Shown here: positions 62,178-63,410 of the stretch, piece by piece
How the letters are laid out: every line of letters starts with the position of its first letter
Numbering within the stretch: the stretch's first letter is position 1
Assembly: GCA_029262875.1 (NCBI GenBank)
Contig: JAJCYO010000112.1
Location: 1-63,410 of the forward strand
Source of the DNA: Flavobacteriales bacterium
GTDB taxonomy: Bacteria > Bacteroidota > Bacteroidia > Flavobacteriales_E > Vicingaceae
DNA length: 63,410 bases
Direction of reading: 5' to 3'
Notes under the pieces: model-generated
Seen by the model: the letters and a program-made list of their open reading frames with translations, nothing else
Databases searched by the model: none
Told to the model about the DNA's origin: nothing
Made by a program: the position numbers and the translations under genes

Positions 62178-63245
62178 TTATTTTGCTTCTTTTATTCTGT
62201 CTTCAGCCATTTTATTTGCAATAGCGTAAGTAGGAATATTATTAGTTCTTGAACCGTTGATAATTTCAGCAGTAGTATCGTAAATTTGAGAGGCTTTTTC
62301 CATTGCCCATTCTGCCGTTCTTCCATCAACCTCCGCAAAACAATTAATTACACCTCCAGCATTTAACATAAAGTCGGGAGCATATATAATTCCTTTTTCC
62401 ATTACCATTTTACCATGTACCGTTTCGTCTTTAAGTTGGTTATTCGCAGCACCAGCAATAATTGAGCATTTCAATCTGCTCAGTGTATCATCATTAACCG
62501 TTGCTCCTAAAGCACATGGAGCGTAGACATCAACATCTAAGTCGTAGATTTCGTCTAAACCTACAATTGAAGCACCATATTTTTCCGATACTTCTTTTAG
62601 AGATGGCTCATGAATGTCTGTTACAAAAACCTCAGCACCTTCTTCATTTAAATGTTTTATTAAATATTGACCTACATGTCCGGCACCTTGAACAGCCACT
62701 TTAAGTCCTGCCAATGAATCTTTTCCAAATTGGGCTTTAGCACATGCTTTCATTCCAACATAAACACCATAAGCAGTTACTGGTGATGGATCTCCACTTT
62801 TCCCTGGCAATCCAGCAACATGATTGGTTTCTTGGTTAACCCAAACCATATCCTGAGGTGAAATACCAACATCTTCTGCAGTGATGTATTTACCACTAAG
62901 AGAATCAACAAACTGACCAAACCTTCTAAACAAGGCTTCGTTTTTTTGAGTATGAGAATCTCCAATAATTACTGCTTTCCCCCCTCCTAAATTCAATCCT
63001 GAAATAGAATTTTTATACGTCATCCCTCTTGATAACCTTAACACATCCGTTAACGCATCAATTTCATTTGTATAGTTCCACATTCTTGTCCCTCCTAAAG
63101 CAGGTCCAAGCACTGTATTATGAACGGCAATAATGGCTTTTAACCCAGTTGCCCTATCTTGACAAAAAAGAACTTGCTCATGATCCATACTAACCATTTG
63201 AGCCAACACATTGTTTTCATCTTTTGATATCTCCTTAACCTCCAA
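62178..63245 (-). CDS. Glu/Leu/Phe/Val dehydrogenase (leucine dehydrogenase type)
   Basis: 355 residues from the TTG at 63245; a CTG at 63257 (LTDIL...) is a possible earlier start, and the first ATG lies only at residue 17. Substrate/dimer block GPALGGTRMWNY, catalytic GGGKAVIIGD, TAEDVG, GDPSPVTAYGV, and the Rossmann GAGHVGQYL motif. It deaminates branched-chain amino acids with NAD, linking them to the keto acid pool. nusB follows. The 63246-63410 region holds only a promoter candidate. Confidence 0.93.
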   Translation of the reverse strand: MEVKEISKDENNVLAQMVSMDHEQVLFCQDRATGLKAIIAVHNTVLGPALGGTRMWNYTNEIDALTDVLRLSRGMTYKNSISGLNLGGGKAVIIGDSHTQKNEALFRRFGQFVDSLSGKYITAEDVGISPQDMVWVNQETNHVAGLPGKSGDPSPVTAYGVYVGMKACAKAQFGKDSLAGLKVAVQGAGHVGQYLIKHLNEEGAEVFVTDIHEPSLKEVSEKYGASIVGLDEIYDLDVDVYAPCALGATVNDDTLSRLKCSIIAGAANNQLKDETVHGKMVMEKGIIYAPDFMLNAGGVINCFAEVDGRTAEWAMEKASQIYDTTAEIINGSRTNNIPTYAIANKMAEDRIKEAK

Positions 63246-63348
63246 TATATCTGTCAGGTGATAGTTTTTTAATTTTTAATCCTTTAAAATATTAAAGATA
63301 ATTACTTTTGACTCTCAAAATTTTAATATCTCTATTTTGAAAGGGAAG

Positions 63349-63356
63349 CAAAGTTA
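63349..63356 (-). promoter_or_regulatory. Candidate -7 promoter element for the dehydrogenase (TAACTTTG)
   Basis: Exact minus-strand TAnnTTTG box, about 100 nt before the start, implying a long leader. Confidence 0.35.
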
Positions 63357-63410
63357 ATATTTTTACTGAATTGTCTTAGAAATTTAAGTAAGAAAATGAC
63401 TCGCCTCTTT

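Noticed and set aside
1-63410. CRISPR arrays, insertion sequences, prophage, toxin-antitoxin or restriction genes
   Set aside because: I read for regularly spaced repeats, transposases, terminal inverted repeats and typical defence proteins and found none.

Overview
The window is a contiguous stretch of an AT-rich Bacteroidota chromosome, most likely from a Flavobacteriales-type organism. Three lines of evidence support this. Ten encoded proteins end in a type IX secretion (T9SS) C-terminal signal: seven type A domains and three gliding-motility/CHU_C type domains. Many genes are preceded by the Bacteroidota -7 promoter element TAnnTTTG. Several families are typical of the phylum (DUF3127, DUF3667, DUF493, a long NusB, MbnP/MbnH lipoproteins, FadL plus SGNH lipoproteins). 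No phage, insertion sequence, CRISPR array or integrase is visible, so this looks like ordinary chromosome with accessory secreted proteins.

Layout. 0-3.2 kb: the end of a CHU_C protein and a tail-fibre-like S74 protein with a T9SS signal. 3.2-9.7 kb: a membrane protein, a charged secreted protein, and a minus-strand operon (outer-membrane pseudo-peptidase/propeller/barrel protein, TauE-like half transporter, M20 amidohydrolase). 9.8-14.3 kb: metallo-beta-lactamase hydrolase, RecX, an MFS transporter and an SLC13 transporter. 14.4-18.8 kb: a secreted leucine-rich-repeat protein, an ECF sigma factor and a single-pass membrane protein. 18.9-24.9 kb: DUF3667, an OB-fold-like protein with an SSB-type tail, an AddA-like helicase-nuclease and MiaA. 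25-28.6 kb: MbnP/MbnH, a DksA-like protein, RNase P RNA and an Smr protein. 28.7-34.8 kb: a secreted esterase and a minus-strand operon of two SGNH lipoproteins, FadL and a T9SS protein. 34.9-39.5 kb: housekeeping genes (nucleoside phosphorylase, SirB1-like, shikimate kinase, SDR, acetyltransferase-like) and tRNA-Lys and tRNA-Leu. 39.7-51.6 kb: T9SS-exported proteins, among them a three-gene subtilase/BNR/LVIVD operon, plus a 32-residue membrane microprotein next to a perfect 20-bp palindrome. 51.8-63.2 kb: endonuclease III, a membrane protein/amidohydrolase/DUF819 operon, a 1145-residue adhesin-like gliding protein, a CAP-like protein, NusB and a leucine-dehydrogenase-type enzyme.

The strongest candidate for an undescribed system is at 14.4-18.8 kb. 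By eye, the LRR protein and the membrane protein that flank the sigma factor appear to share a homologous extracytoplasmic C-terminal region. This suggests a surface-sensing sigma/anti-sigma device in which sensor and ligand carry related domains. Other notable points are at least four protein genes whose -7 box lies 4-6 nt before the start codon (probable leaderless mRNAs), a gene that seems to need an ATT start codon to keep its signal peptide, an S74 autoprocessing domain placed upstream of a T9SS signal, and an SSB-like DDDLPF tail on a DUF3127 protein.

All homology calls come from reading motifs without database searches. Start codons were re-chosen wherever the longest open frame conflicted with a signal peptide, a promoter or the family N-terminus.
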